Below, piece after piece: positions 8,944-17,818 of a stretch of 64,000 nucleotides of DNA; position 1 is the stretch's first letter; each line of letters opens with the position of its first letter. This stretch comes from Porifericola rhodea (GTDB taxonomy: Bacteria; Bacteroidota; Bacteroidia; Cytophagales; Cyclobacteriaceae), in contig NZ_CP119421.1 of the NCBI RefSeq assembly GCF_030506305.1, positions 2,147,501 through 2,211,500 on the forward strand. The letters are read 5' to 3'. Under the pieces are notes generated by a model. That model searched no databases, had not been told where the DNA came from, and saw only the letters and a list, made by a program, of their open reading frames with translations. The position numbers and the translations under genes were made by a program.

Positions 8944-9915
8944 ATGACAGAGCAAACAAAAATTTTGGTGATCGGTGCAAATGGACAGCTAGGAACAGAG
9001 CTTACCCTGGCACTACAGGAGCAATACGGTTACGAACAGGTAATAACATCTGATATCCATCCTCCCAAACAGCAGCATGCCCTCTTTGAACCCCTCAATA
9101 TACTGGATAAAGAACGGCTTACGGCTTTAGTTGAAAAACACGAAATTACAGATGTCTATCTTTTGGCTGCCATACTTTCGGCAAAAGGAGAGCAGAACCC
9201 TATGCTAACCTGGCAAGTAAATATTGATGGGTTAATGCACGTGCTTGAACTCGCTCGTGATGGTAAGGTGAAAAAAATCTTTTGGCCCAGCTCTATTGCC
9301 GTATTTGGTACTACTACACCCAAACAAAACACCCCTCAGGAGACAATTACCTCTCCTACTACCATGTACGGCATTAGTAAGCTTTCCGGAGAAAGACTAT
9401 GTGCCTACTATGCGCAAAAATTTGGCGTTGACGTACGTAGCATTCGTTATCCGGGACTTATTGGTTACAAAGCGCTTCCGGGAGGTGGAACTACAGATTT
9501 TGCGGTAGAAATTTACCATAAGGCATTGGAAGGCGAAGTGTACCATTGTTTCTTAAAAGAAGATACGGTGCTGCCGCTGATGTATATGCCTGATGCTGTA
9601 CGCGCTACCATAGAGCTGATGCAGGCGGAAGAAGATGGTATAAGCGTGCGCTCAAGCTACAATCTGGCAGGTTTTAGCTGCTCTCCAAGAGATATTACTG
9701 AAGTCATCCAGAAAAGTATGTCTGACTTTGATGCAGTATATGAGCCTGATTTTCGTCAAAAAATCGCAGATAGCTGGCCTAATAGCATAGACGACCAGCA
9801 GGCTCAAGAGGACTGGGGCTGGAAGCCGGAGTTTGATCTGCAAGCTATGACTGAGGATATGCTGCTAAACCTGAAAAAGCAGAAAGAAGCGGTATCTGCA
9901 GCAAATATATCGTAG
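8944..9915 (+). CDS. L-threonine 3-dehydrogenase, SDR (epimerase-like) type
   Basis: 323-residue NAD-dependent short-chain dehydrogenase of the extended type. The Rossmann motif GANGQLGTE is at 11-19, the catalytic Ser116/Ser117 region is WPSSIAVFG, and Tyr142/Lys146 lie in MYGISKLSGE. The segment RYPGLIGYKALPGGGTTDFAVEIYHKAL is typical of bacterial SDR threonine dehydrogenases rather than UDP-glucose 4-epimerases. Divergent kbl encodes the next enzyme, so together they convert threonine to glycine and acetyl-CoA. Threonine specificity is inferred from the motif and the pairing. Confidence 0.88.
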   Translation: MTEQTKILVIGANGQLGTELTLALQEQYGYEQVITSDIHPPKQQHALFEPLNILDKERLTALVEKHEITDVYLLAAILSAKGEQNPMLTWQVNIDGLMHVLELARDGKVKKIFWPSSIAVFGTTTPKQNTPQETITSPTTMYGISKLSGERLCAYYAQKFGVDVRSIRYPGLIGYKALPGGGTTDFAVEIYHKALEGEVYHCFLKEDTVLPLMYMPDAVRATIELMQAEEDGISVRSSYNLAGFSCSPRDITEVIQKSMSDFDAVYEPDFRQKIADSWPNSIDDQQAQEDWGWKPEFDLQAMTEDMLLNLKKQKEAVSAANIS

Positions 9916-9924
9916 GCTATAAAA

Positions 9925-9978
9925 AAGTCCTTAGCAGAAACATCTTTTGAGGTTCTGATAAGGACTCAGTTTTTTTTC
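9925..9978 (+). terminator. Terminator of the threonine dehydrogenase gene
   Basis: AGTCCTTAGCAG pairs with CTGATAAGGACT (one mismatch), and eight T follow after a short CAG. It starts about 10 bases after the stop. Confidence 0.75.
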
Positions 9979-9984
9979 TTTAAT

Positions 9985-10489
9985 TTATCGTACGTTAAGT
10001 TTTTCGTTATTCCCCACAACTTCCCTAGCGGATTTTCCGGTTACCATAGCTTTGGCCAAAGCGTATAGCTGTACCATTTTGTTGGAAGTAACATCCTAAT
10101 ACTCTGCTTATTCAATAGTAATTTTTATCAGGCAGATGTCTGGATTTTCCAGGCCCTGAGCAAACCAGGCTTTCATAAAAGGGCTCCACAGATGGTGCAT
10201 TTTAGCTTTATCTTCTACTATTTCCGCTCTGCCCGACACTGAGACATAAGTGTCCTTTTCAGGGTTTGAATAAGATAAGTTTACTCTTCTGTTCTATAAC
10301 GTCTGGCTTATCAGACTGGTTGCTGGTAAAAAACCAAAGTATACCGCTGGAATCTACTTTAGTGGTATGCATGGGGCGAGAGCGTAAGCTGCCATCTTTT
10401 TCTTCGGTGGTGAGCATGGCAATATTTACTTTTTCTATCTTTTCTCTAAGCTTAATAGCTGCTTCTGCATTATTGGGTTGCTCGTGCAT
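9985..10489 (-). pseudogene. Pyridoxamine 5'-phosphate oxidase-like (general stress FMN-binding) protein, broken
   Basis: Minus-strand remnant of a split-barrel flavin-binding protein of the general-stress-protein-26 type. The intact start runs MHEQPNNAEAAIKLREKIE to DKPDVIEQKS. A frameshift near 10284-10288 then moves the reading to VNLSYSNPEKDTYVSVSGRAE and MHHLWSPFMKAWFAQGLENP. Two in-frame stops follow: TAA at 10108-10110 and TAG at 10096-10098, the latter where the family has Trp (AEYW). Homology resumes as NKMVQLYALAKAMVTGK and ends at 9985. Three separate lesions make a sequencing error unlikely. The front part alone lacks most of the barrel. Confidence 0.85.
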
Positions 10490-10594
10490 AACAATATATT
10501 TAGTGTCTGATTTTTAACAAGTTATACACAGGTGAACCAGAGTAGTCTAGCTATGATTGATAGGTTTCCAACTTTATTTTGTAGTTTAAACCAC

Positions 10595-10620
10595 AAAAAA
10601 AAGCCTACCAAAAGGCAGGC
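10595..10620 (-). terminator. Rho-independent terminator of htpG
   Basis: On the minus strand GCCTGCC-TTTT-GGTAGGC (one G-U pair) is followed by eight T. It lies about 26 bases after the htpG stop. Confidence 0.85.
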
Positions 10621-10645
10621 TTTTACATCTTAAAACTAAAGCAGT

Positions 10646-12469
10646 CTATTCAGCCATTACATTCAGGCTACGCTTGATAAAGTGGGTTAGCTCAGCCCCG
10701 CTCAGCATATTCTGCGAAAGCTTGGCCAGGTCAATGGCCTGCTTGGCAATTTCCTCCTGCTTAGCCTCATCTTCTGCTTTAAGTATTTTATTTACCAAGG
10801 GGTGGTTGCCATTTATAGCTACAGAGTACTGGTCTGGCATATTACCCATCATGGCCATGCTACCACCCATAGCAGCCATATCTTTCATTCGGCGCATAAA
10901 CTCAGGTAGTGTAATAACAACCGGCATCTCCTCAGGAGACATAGATTCTACTGTCACAGTCATTGCCTGATTATTAATGGCTTTTTCAAAAATCCCTTTT
11001 ACGGTCTCCTGATCTTTTTCAGAAAGTACGCTCTCAATCTTTTCATCCTTCTCTACCAACTTATCCGCAGTGTCTGCATCTACTCGTTTGAGTGTGGTTT
11101 TTTCCAGCTTCTGCTCCAGCATATTGATAAAGTGACTATCCAGGGGGCCATCAAGCTCCAGTACGTCGTAAGACTTATTTTTAGCCGACTCTATAAAAGC
11201 ATGCTGCTTATTTGTATCGTTGGTATATAAATAAGTCAAGCTACCGTTTTTATCAGTCTGGTTAGCTGCGATTTTCTCTTTGTACTCATCTAGAGTGTAG
11301 AACTCGCCTTCGGTATTTTTGAGGAGCGCAAACTTTACCGCTTTGTCATAGAACTTATCCTCGGAGATCATTCCGTATTTTACAAAGAGGCCGATGTTAT
11401 CAAATTTCTCTTCGTAAGCCTTACGGTCTTTCTTAAATAACTCTTGAAGCTTATCGGCTACCTTCTTGGTAATATGGTTGTTAATCTTTTTAACGTTACT
11501 ATCAGACTGGAGGTAGCTACGCGATACGTTAAGCGGAATATCGGGAGAGTCAATAACGCCGTGGAGCAACATCAAAAACTCAGGAACTACATCTTTAACT
11601 TCGTCGGTAATAAAAACCTGACGAGAGAATAGCTGAATTTTGTTGCGATTAAGCTCCAGTTCGTTTTTAACCTTGGGGAAGTATAGTATTCCTGTCAGGT
11701 TAAAAGGATAATCTACATTAAGGTGAATCCAGAATAAAGGATCTTCAGCGAAAGGATAAAGCTCTTTATAAAACTTCAGGTAATCTTCATCTGTAAGATC
11801 AGCTGGAGCTTTGGTCCAGAGAGGATTAGGGTTGTTGATTACTTTTTCATCAAACTCGATCTCTACCGGCAAAAACTTGCAGTATTTATCCAGAATACCC
11901 TGTAGACGAGCATTTTCTAAAAACTCTTCTGAGTCGCTATTGACATGCAGAATAATGTCAGTACCATTTTCTTTTTTGTCGGCGGTCTCTATCTGAAACT
12001 CGGTACTTCCATCGCAGGTCCAGTGTACGGCTTCAGTTTCTTCCTGATAAGATTTGGTGTAGATCTCTACCTGGTCAGAAACCATAAAAGCGGAGTAAAA
12101 CCCAAGGCCAAAGTGCCCGATGATCTGCTTATCTTCACCTTTATCTTTATACTTTTCTACAAATTCGGTAGCTCCGGAGAAAGCGATCTGGTTAATGTAT
12201 TTTTTTACCTCTTCGGCAGTCATACCAATACCTCTATCGCTTATGGTAATGGTTTTCTTGTCCTTATCAATAGAAACTTTAATCTTCTGGTCGTCCAGGT
12301 CTTGTTTGTACTCGCCCATGGCGGCCAGACTGCGAAGCTTCTGAGTAGCATCTACTGCATTAGAAACCAGCTCTCTTAAAAAAATCTCATGATCCGAGTA
12401 CAGATATTTCTTAATAATGGGAAATATATTCTCGGTATTAATCGATATCGTACCTTTTTCTTCTACCAT
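10646..12469 (-). CDS. htpG: Molecular chaperone HtpG (Hsp90)
   Basis: Cytoplasmic ATP-dependent chaperone, 607 residues from the chosen start. The GHKL ATPase motifs are visible: ELVSNAVDA (Asn that binds Mg-ATP), DRGIGM, and the lid GHFGLGFYSAFMVSD. Middle and C-terminal domains follow (NVSRSYLQSD, LSGAELTHFIKRSL). The frame opens 18 codons earlier at 12523, but MVEEKGTISINTENIFP matches the usual N terminus of Bacteroidota HtpG, so I start at 12469. An imperfect inverted repeat lies about 90 bases upstream. Confidence 0.95.
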   Translation of the reverse strand: MVEEKGTISINTENIFPIIKKYLYSDHEIFLRELVSNAVDATQKLRSLAAMGEYKQDLDDQKIKVSIDKDKKTITISDRGIGMTAEEVKKYINQIAFSGATEFVEKYKDKGEDKQIIGHFGLGFYSAFMVSDQVEIYTKSYQEETEAVHWTCDGSTEFQIETADKKENGTDIILHVNSDSEEFLENARLQGILDKYCKFLPVEIEFDEKVINNPNPLWTKAPADLTDEDYLKFYKELYPFAEDPLFWIHLNVDYPFNLTGILYFPKVKNELELNRNKIQLFSRQVFITDEVKDVVPEFLMLLHGVIDSPDIPLNVSRSYLQSDSNVKKINNHITKKVADKLQELFKKDRKAYEEKFDNIGLFVKYGMISEDKFYDKAVKFALLKNTEGEFYTLDEYKEKIAANQTDKNGSLTYLYTNDTNKQHAFIESAKNKSYDVLELDGPLDSHFINMLEQKLEKTTLKRVDADTADKLVEKDEKIESVLSEKDQETVKGIFEKAINNQAMTVTVESMSPEEMPVVITLPEFMRRMKDMAAMGGSMAMMGNMPDQYSVAINGNHPLVNKILKAEDEAKQEEIAKQAIDLAKLSQNMLSGAELTHFIKRSLNVMAE

Positions 12470-12554
12470 ATTGTTGTGGCTTTTATTAGTTATCTTTTTT
12501 GGAATGACCAAACTTTGTTCCATCCCTAAAATAGGCAGACATATCCCGCTTAGG

Positions 12555-12569
12555 CTGACAGCTTGGCAG
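12555..12569. promoter_or_regulatory. Imperfect inverted repeat upstream of htpG
   Basis: On the minus strand it reads CTGCCAAGCTGTCAG, arms CTGnCA/TGnCAG around a three-base centre, 86-100 bases before the htpG start. A stress-regulator site or promoter part is possible; this is inference only. Confidence 0.3.
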
Positions 12570-12623
12570 ACTAATCAAAGAAACTGGCATTCCAGCTTTA
12601 GTGGATTATGACAATTAGTAAGA

Positions 12624-13175
12624 CTAAAACCAGGCAGTAAAGAACTGAAATACTGCATGTATCCCTAAATTAAGTAGAGAAAAAAGCAGCCATAAGAGCA
12701 ATAGGGCAAACAACAGAAAGATATACTTGAGTTGAGGTAGGCTTCGCATGAGATCATTCCAGTAAATCCAGCCAAACCAACGGACTATCCTATAATAGAG
12801 TAGGCTCAAAGCGAACTTATTAAGCTGTAGCTCATCCAAAAAAATTAGGTCGGTGGTTTTGCGTGATACTTGACCCTTATACTCATGCCGGAACTGATAA
12901 AGGGCATCGTGGATAAGAGAGGCGTAATATGTTTTGGGTTTAGCGGAAAAGAGGTCTACAATGCCATCGGGTGTGCCTACATATATATCCCAGAAGAAAA
13001 ACTTGGGAGAGCACCCATCCCAGGCGTAGCCCTGGCATTTGGGGTTAGAGCCTAGTAGTGTAATTTGCCCATTTTCACGAATGTCAAGCCAGTCATTACT
13101 AAAGTCCAGCCCTTTTAATCGTGTGTGGTATATTATATCATTAGTTTCTACAAATACATAGGGTCTAGGCTCCAT
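12624..13175 (-). CDS. Uncharacterised protein with C-terminal membrane segments
   Basis: 183 residues, not recognised with certainty. The N-terminal two thirds is soluble, with aromatic- and Asp-rich motifs (YAWDGCSPKFFFWDIYVGTPDG and YASLIHDALYQF), somewhat reminiscent of DUF1353-type proteins with a conserved His-Asp. The last 60 residues are hydrophobic with one long membrane segment (YIFLLFALLLLWLLFSLL) and an amphipathic stretch before it. It lies 18 bases downstream of the DUF4293 gene on the same strand, suggesting cotranscription. Confidence 0.7.
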   Translation of the reverse strand: MEPRPYVFVETNDIIYHTRLKGLDFSNDWLDIRENGQITLLGSNPKCQGYAWDGCSPKFFFWDIYVGTPDGIVDLFSAKPKTYYASLIHDALYQFRHEYKGQVSRKTTDLIFLDELQLNKFALSLLYYRIVRWFGWIYWNDLMRSLPQLKYIFLLFALLLLWLLFSLLNLGIHAVFQFFTAWF

Positions 13176-13193
13176 GCCACAAGGATAAAAATT

Positions 13194-13682
13194 TTAACGA
13201 AGACGGTCTACCGAGCGAACTAGTTTTTCGTCGCGACGGATAAAGCGATTAGCCATTACATTAAGCAGTAATGCTACGCAGGGAAAAATAAAACCGATAT
13301 CGTAACTGCCTCTGGCTGTCTGATCTATAATTTTTTCACCCTCAAAACTGTACCAAACAGAAAGACCCAGAGCGGCTCCCATAAATAAACTATTAAGTGC
13401 GCCTAACTTAATTTGGGTGAGGCGGTTATCATATCTGAAAATTTCGTAGAAAGCAGTAATGGTGGCCAGAACGGCAAAGATAGCAATCACCCAGGTACCC
13501 TGCTCAGTAGTGGTTTGCGTGTTTTCTCCATCGGTAGCAGCAGTAACAGTCAAATAATAAGCATTTAAAACGGCTTGTTTGCCTTCTTCCAGGTCTGTTT
13601 CCTGCCATATATCAAATATGAGCATAAGCCCCATGCAAATACCTACTCCCAGAAGAAAGATTGATTGTACTCTTTGTAACAT
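13194..13682 (-). CDS. DUF4293 family integral membrane protein
   Basis: 162 residues with four predicted membrane segments: IFLLGVGICMGLMLIF, WVIAIFAVLATITAFYEIF, LNSLFMGAALGLSVWY and IGFIFPCVALLLNVMANRFI. The start MLQRVQSIFLL and the RFIRRDEKLVRS tail are typical of DUF4293, a Bacteroidota family of unknown function. It precedes the 183-residue membrane protein gene by 18 bases on the same strand and is divergent from the sigma factor gene. Confidence 0.85.
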   Translation of the reverse strand: MLQRVQSIFLLGVGICMGLMLIFDIWQETDLEEGKQAVLNAYYLTVTAATDGENTQTTTEQGTWVIAIFAVLATITAFYEIFRYDNRLTQIKLGALNSLFMGAALGLSVWYSFEGEKIIDQTARGSYDIGFIFPCVALLLNVMANRFIRRDEKLVRSVDRLR

Positions 13683-13873
13683 AAGTTCGATTATTCGATA
13701 TCTATACTGTTTTTTTTACGTAAATATATAGGTTACGCCAATTGGCACGAAGATATTAAGATTTGCTATAACTTTATTCATTTACAAAAGTTTAATGTTT
13801 ATCTGGTACTGTAAATGGATACTATAACTGCTTCGGTGCCCGTTGATTTTGAAAGAAAAAAACAATTAGCATT

Positions 13874-14536
13874 ATGGCTGATAATCAAGAATATAAAAAA
13901 GTTGACCAGGAAAATAATACACAAAACTCCAATGCTGACAACCAGCAGGAAGATGTGCAGAGTTCCGAAGAGCAACGCCCGCGCTATAGTGAGCGGGAGA
14001 AGGTAGAGATATTTGATAACGAATTTCTGCCCCAGATAGATTCAATGTATAACTTTGCTTACCGCCTTACTTACGATGAGGATGATGCCAAAGATTTAGT
14101 GCAGGAGACCTATCTGAAGGCGTTTCGCTTTATTGATTCGTTTCAGCGAGGAACTAACGCGAAAGCATGGTTGTTTCGGATTTTAAAAAACAGCTTCATT
14201 AACGATTTCAGAAAAAAGAGTAAGCAACCCTCTAAGGTAGATTATCAGGAGGTAGAAACTTACTATAATTCTGAAGGTGTTGATGAGAGCATCACTACAG
14301 ACCTGCGCGTAGAAACAGTGCAGGACATGATAGGTGATGAGGTATCTACGGCGCTTAACTCCCTTGCGGTAGATTTCAGAACAGTAATCATCCTTTGTGA
14401 CCTGGAAGGATTTACTTATGAGGAGATGGCCAAAATTTTAGATATACCCATAGGTACAGTAAGGTCTAGGTTGCACCGGGCTAGAAACCTTTTAAAAGAC
14501 AAGCTCAAGTCGTACGCTGATTCTATGGGCTATTAA
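13874..14536 (+). CDS. RNA polymerase sigma factor, ECF (sigma-70 family)
   Basis: 220 residues. After an acidic Gln/Asn-rich N-terminal extension of about 40 residues comes sigma region 2 (MYNFAYRLTYDEDDAKDLVQETYLKAFRFIDSF, AWLFRILKNSFINDFRKK). Region 4 has a helix-turn-helix (FTYEEMAKILDIPIGTVRSRLHRARNLLKDKL). This is the RpoE-like group that recurs in Bacteroidota. The next gene, 59 bases on, encodes a small anti-sigma-like protein, which suggests post-translational control of this factor. Confidence 0.95.
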   Translation: MADNQEYKKVDQENNTQNSNADNQQEDVQSSEEQRPRYSEREKVEIFDNEFLPQIDSMYNFAYRLTYDEDDAKDLVQETYLKAFRFIDSFQRGTNAKAWLFRILKNSFINDFRKKSKQPSKVDYQEVETYYNSEGVDESITTDLRVETVQDMIGDEVSTALNSLAVDFRTVIILCDLEGFTYEEMAKILDIPIGTVRSRLHRARNLLKDKLKSYADSMGY

Positions 14537-14595
14537 TTTTTTTATTTTTTAATCATATTCAACCGAATTTTGTAAAAATTTTTAACCTTGCTAAT

Positions 14596-14847
14596 ATGGA
14601 AACCTTATCTAGAGAAAGTCCACAGTACAAGCGTTGCATGGAGCTCTTGCCTCTGGTACTAGACCGTGAAGCTACGACAGAAGATGTGGATTTCTTTCAT
14701 AACCATGTGAAACACTGGCCGGAGGTGTTAGATTGCTATGAGAAAGAAACCGCTTTCCGATTGGCCATTAAACAGAAATTAGGTAGTTTGCCAGCTCCTG
14801 AAGAATTACTAACGAGCATAAGAGACCGAATAAAACAAGCTTCCTAA
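14596..14847 (+). CDS. Small anti-sigma-factor-like protein with degenerate zinc motif
   Basis: 83 residues, soluble, no membrane segment. Layout matches the short anti-sigma proteins that follow this ECF sigma gene in Bacteroidota: a Cys-rich N-terminal segment, a His/Cys helix and a C-terminal helix (LGSLPAPEELLTSIRDRIKQ). Here the usual Cys-x2-Cys and His-x3-Cys-x2-Cys ligands are reduced to single cysteines (YKRC, EVLDCYE), so it probably does not hold zinc. Its stop abuts the gmk start codon directly, so gmk is probably translated from the same transcript. Role inferred from position and pattern. Confidence 0.7.
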   Translation: METLSRESPQYKRCMELLPLVLDREATTEDVDFFHNHVKHWPEVLDCYEKETAFRLAIKQKLGSLPAPEELLTSIRDRIKQAS

Positions 14848-15432
14848 ATGCAAGAAGGAAAGGCCTTTATCTTTTCAGCCCCATCAGGTTCGGGCAAAAC
14901 TACTATCGTAAAACATTTATTAGCACTTAATCCGAGCCTGAGCTTTTCTATTTCAGCATGTACCCGATCACAGCGCCCTAACGAGGTCCATGGTCGGGAT
15001 TATTATTTTATGAGCCCTGCTGAATTTAAATCCAAAATTGAAGATAATGCTTTTGTAGAGTGGGAAGAGGTATACGAAGGCAAATATTATGGCACCCTAC
15101 TTTCTGAAGTAGAAAGAATCTGGCAACAGGGTAAGCATGTAGTTTTTGATGTAGATGTGCTGGGCGGTATAAACTTAAAGAAATTTTTTGGAGATCGTGC
15201 TCTGGCTATTTTTGTAAAGGTGCCTTCTATAGATATGCTGAGAGAGCGGCTAACTGCCAGAAATACTGAGTCAGCCGAGAGTTTGAATCAGAGGATAGCC
15301 AAAGCCGAAGAAGAGTTGCAGTACGAAAAAGACTTTGATATTACCCTGGTTAATGATCATCTGGAAGAAGCTTTAGCGCGTGCTCAGCAGTATTTTCATA
15401 ATTTTGTAGAAAAAGGTAAAGTAGCACTTTAG
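14848..15432 (+). CDS. gmk: Guanylate kinase
   Basis: Phosphorylates GMP to GDP in the cytoplasm. 194 residues, standard length. P-loop [10 protein letters not shown] at about 9-18, GMP-binding [18 protein letters not shown], and the [14 protein letters not shown] and [13 protein letters not shown] segments are all intact. It follows the anti-sigma-like gene without a gap. Confidence 0.96.
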   Translation: MQEGKAFIFSAPSGSGKTTIVKHLLALNPSLSFSISACTRSQRPNEVHGRDYYFMSPAEFKSKIEDNAFVEWEEVYEGKYYGTLLSEVERIWQQGKHVVFDVDVLGGINLKKFFGDRALAIFVKVPSIDMLRERLTARNTESAESLNQRIAKAEEELQYEKDFDITLVNDHLEEALARAQQYFHNFVEKGKVAL

Positions 15433-15642
15433 CAAAAACTGGCTTTATTACTTTTATATTTACCTTTGACATTCAAATTTTCTTAACTTTTATATTGCAG
15501 ACCAGTTGCACTACTGTTTTTGTTATTGTAGCAATATGGAAATGGCTGTAGTCAAAATTTTTTATTCAAAGAAACGATCTGCACTTGACTAGCAGTTTTA
15601 AGCTAATCAAGAGATCAGATTATTACCTTATTATCATACTGT

Positions 15643-16521
15643 ATGATCAAGTCAATGACCGGCTATGGTAAAGCTTCTCAAGAGTCAGACTCTTTTGATA
15701 TTACCGTAGAGGTAAAAACCCTGAATTCTAAATATCTGGACATCAACCTTAAGCTTCCTCGCCTGTTTGGTGAGCGTGAGATAGAAGTAAGGCAGCTGAT
15801 TTCTGAAAAACTACAGAGAGGTAAAGTTTCGCTAGCTGTAGATTTCAGAGGAAAAGGACAGCTCGGTGGCGAACCTTCAGTTAATCAGGAGCTTTTAAAG
15901 GCTTACTATCAGCTGTATAAACAAACGGCAGGGGAATTAGATGCTCCACAACAGGATCTGTTTCGTTTGGCAGTACAGTCTCCAGATGTATTACAGCCTA
16001 TAGTGCAGGAAAGTGCCGACCAAGAGGTTTGGAAAGTAGTAAAACAGGTAATTGAAGAGGCTCTGCAGCAGTGCAACCAGTTTAGATCTCAGGAGGGCGA
16101 TGCATTAATGAAAGATTTTAGCCAATGTGCTACCAACATTAAAATAGCACTGGAAGAAGTCAAAAAACAGGCTCCTATACGAGATCAGCGGTTAAGGCAA
16201 AAGCTGCAAACACAAATGGAAGACTCTTTTGCCAAGGATATCGTAGACCAAAACCGATTTGAGCAGGAACTTATCTATTATATAGAAAAGCTGGACGTAA
16301 ACGAAGAAATTGTTCGCCTGAGCAACCATCTGGATTATTTTAAAGAGGTGTTACACAGCCCGGATGTACATGGCAAAAAGCTTGGGTTCATTTCTCAGGA
16401 GATGGGTAGAGAAATTAATACTATTGGCTCTAAGGCTAATGATGCCAGCATACAGCGTTCGGTAGTCGGCATGAAGGAAGAGTTAGAAAAAATAAAGGAA
16501 CAGGTATTGAATGTACTGTAG
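15643..16521 (+). CDS. YicC family protein (endoribonuclease)
   Basis: 292 residues, the family length. The N-terminal domain starts MIKSMTGYGKASQESDSFDITVEVKTLNSKYLDI, the YicC signature. The C-terminal DUF1732 part includes FISQEMGREINTIGSKANDA. In E. coli YicC acts as an endoribonuclease on small RNAs; that role here is inferred. It follows gmk at 210 bases and a -7-like TACCTTTG lies at 15461-15468, so it may have its own promoter. Confidence 0.92.
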   Translation: MIKSMTGYGKASQESDSFDITVEVKTLNSKYLDINLKLPRLFGEREIEVRQLISEKLQRGKVSLAVDFRGKGQLGGEPSVNQELLKAYYQLYKQTAGELDAPQQDLFRLAVQSPDVLQPIVQESADQEVWKVVKQVIEEALQQCNQFRSQEGDALMKDFSQCATNIKIALEEVKKQAPIRDQRLRQKLQTQMEDSFAKDIVDQNRFEQELIYYIEKLDVNEEIVRLSNHLDYFKEVLHSPDVHGKKLGFISQEMGREINTIGSKANDASIQRSVVGMKEELEKIKEQVLNVL

Positions 16522-16523
16522 TT

Positions 16524-17354
16524 TCACTCCTTGGGTTCATCGTAGATCATTCTTCCCCACTCTTCTATATCTACGAAGTCCATATCTTCTGAGGAGCTTT
16601 TATACAGTCGGTTAATTTCTGAAAGTAGCTCCTGTATAGCTGCCTGGTCTTCTATTCTTATTATAGATTCATAATTGCTGTTCAACGAAGAACAGGTAAA
16701 GTCTGCAGAACCCAGGTAGGCTATTTTTTGGTCTATGACAAAAGCCTTCGCATGAATGAAGTGCTTGCTGCTGTTCCGTATTTTCTGGTTTTGAGGGTCA
16801 ATAAAAATTTTTAAAGGAAAAGTAGTTTTGTAGGTGTAGCGATAAATAGATGTACGACTGAGCTCGGTAGCTGCTGCGTAAATAACCAGAGCCGCGATCA
16901 AAAAGAGCCCAATAAAACAAATAAGAGCATAGGTATAGTAATAGAAGTAAGTGTAAACACTAGCGACAATAAAACTTACCAGTGCAATGGCCAAAAACTT
17001 TATCAGGTCTTTGAGCGATTCTTTCTTCTGTTCTGCTTCACTATCTTTTCTTTTGTATTGCCTAATTAGTTCTACTCTGAAATCATAATCTTCCAGGTTG
17101 CCGATCATGTTCTGGCACAAGGTGGTCAGGAGGGTAACCTTAATATTTTGCTGGTGCAAATCCAGTAATAAGCGCATCTGTTCGGTATTAAGGTTAGGAG
17201 ATAATACGCTTACTTCATGCCGTGCCGAACGTATATCTTCCAGCAATTGTTTTCCGGCATTAGTACCCATATGTACGGTGGCTTCTTTAATAGCAGCTTG
17301 CATAGTATGTAGGAGGAGTTTGTAGAAAGTATAACGTTCTATATGGGCTTTCAT
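16524..17354 (-). CDS. Phospholipase D-like membrane protein with a single HKD motif
   Basis: 276 residues. The N-terminal half resembles the first PLD repeat (IRSARHEVSVLSPNLN) but has no HKD. Two central membrane segments follow (FLAIALVSFIVASVYTYFYYY and ALICFIGLFLIAALVIYAA). The C-terminal PLD repeat has one complete HxKx4D motif, HAKAFVIDQKIAYLGSADF. A single HKD means it would have to dimerise to be active, as in Nuc-type nucleases. Substrate unknown (DNA or lipid). Convergent with yicC, two bases between stops. Confidence 0.8.
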   Translation of the reverse strand: MKAHIERYTFYKLLLHTMQAAIKEATVHMGTNAGKQLLEDIRSARHEVSVLSPNLNTEQMRLLLDLHQQNIKVTLLTTLCQNMIGNLEDYDFRVELIRQYKRKDSEAEQKKESLKDLIKFLAIALVSFIVASVYTYFYYYTYALICFIGLFLIAALVIYAAATELSRTSIYRYTYKTTFPLKIFIDPQNQKIRNSSKHFIHAKAFVIDQKIAYLGSADFTCSSLNSNYESIIRIEDQAAIQELLSEINRLYKSSSEDMDFVDIEEWGRMIYDEPKE

Positions 17355-17437
17355 GATATAAAAGGCTCTTTTTACATTGTTTTTATGTTAGTTTTGTGAG
17401 CCTAAGCATTGTGATATTGAAACATTTACAACAGAGT

Positions 17438-17818
17438 ATGATAAAAAATCTGCTGTCTTGTTTACTAGCTTTACTAGTCTTATTTTCCTGCCAGCAGGAA
17501 GAAGCTATAGAAAAACCTAAAGGGCTGGTGTCCGAAGAAAAGATGATCTCATTTTTGATAGATATGCATATGGCAGAAGCCAAAGTAAGCTATGCCAAAG
17601 TGAAGGATAGAGATTCTTTGGAAATTATTTTTAGAAATTATGAGCAGGCGCTATTTGAGAAACACCAAATCCAGGACTCCGCATATTACCGCAGTTACGA
17701 GTATTATCTCTCCGATATGGAGAAGATGAATGAGATCTACAGTGCGGTGGTAGATAGCCTTAGTGTACTCAATAGTATAGAAAAGAAAAAAGACCAGGGT
17801 ATAAGCGAGGGTGAGTAG
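17438..17818 (+). CDS. DUF4296 lipoprotein
   Basis: 126 residues from MIKNLLSCLLALLVLFSCQQEEAIE, a lipoprotein signal peptide with the lipobox LVLFSC; the ATG at 17438 is preferred over 17396 because it opens this signal. The body (LVSEEKMISFLIDMHMAEAKV) is the DUF4296 pattern, a small Bacteroidota periplasmic or outer-membrane lipoprotein family of unknown function. Confidence 0.85.
   Translation: MIKNLLSCLLALLVLFSCQQEEAIEKPKGLVSEEKMISFLIDMHMAEAKVSYAKVKDRDSLEIIFRNYEQALFEKHQIQDSAYYRSYEYYLSDMEKMNEIYSAVVDSLSVLNSIEKKKDQGISEGE

Noticed and set aside
10259-10489. Small complete gene of 76 codons
   Set aside because: It is only the front of a frameshifted oxidase-like gene whose rest is readable in the next frame, so it is reported as a pseudogene.
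11945-12379. 144-codon plus-strand open frame
   Set aside because: Antisense shadow of the htpG ATPase domain.
15461-15468. Promoter for yicC
   Set aside because: TACCTTTG fits the -7 element, but the -33 position reads ACTG and the leader would be about 165 nt, too weak to list.
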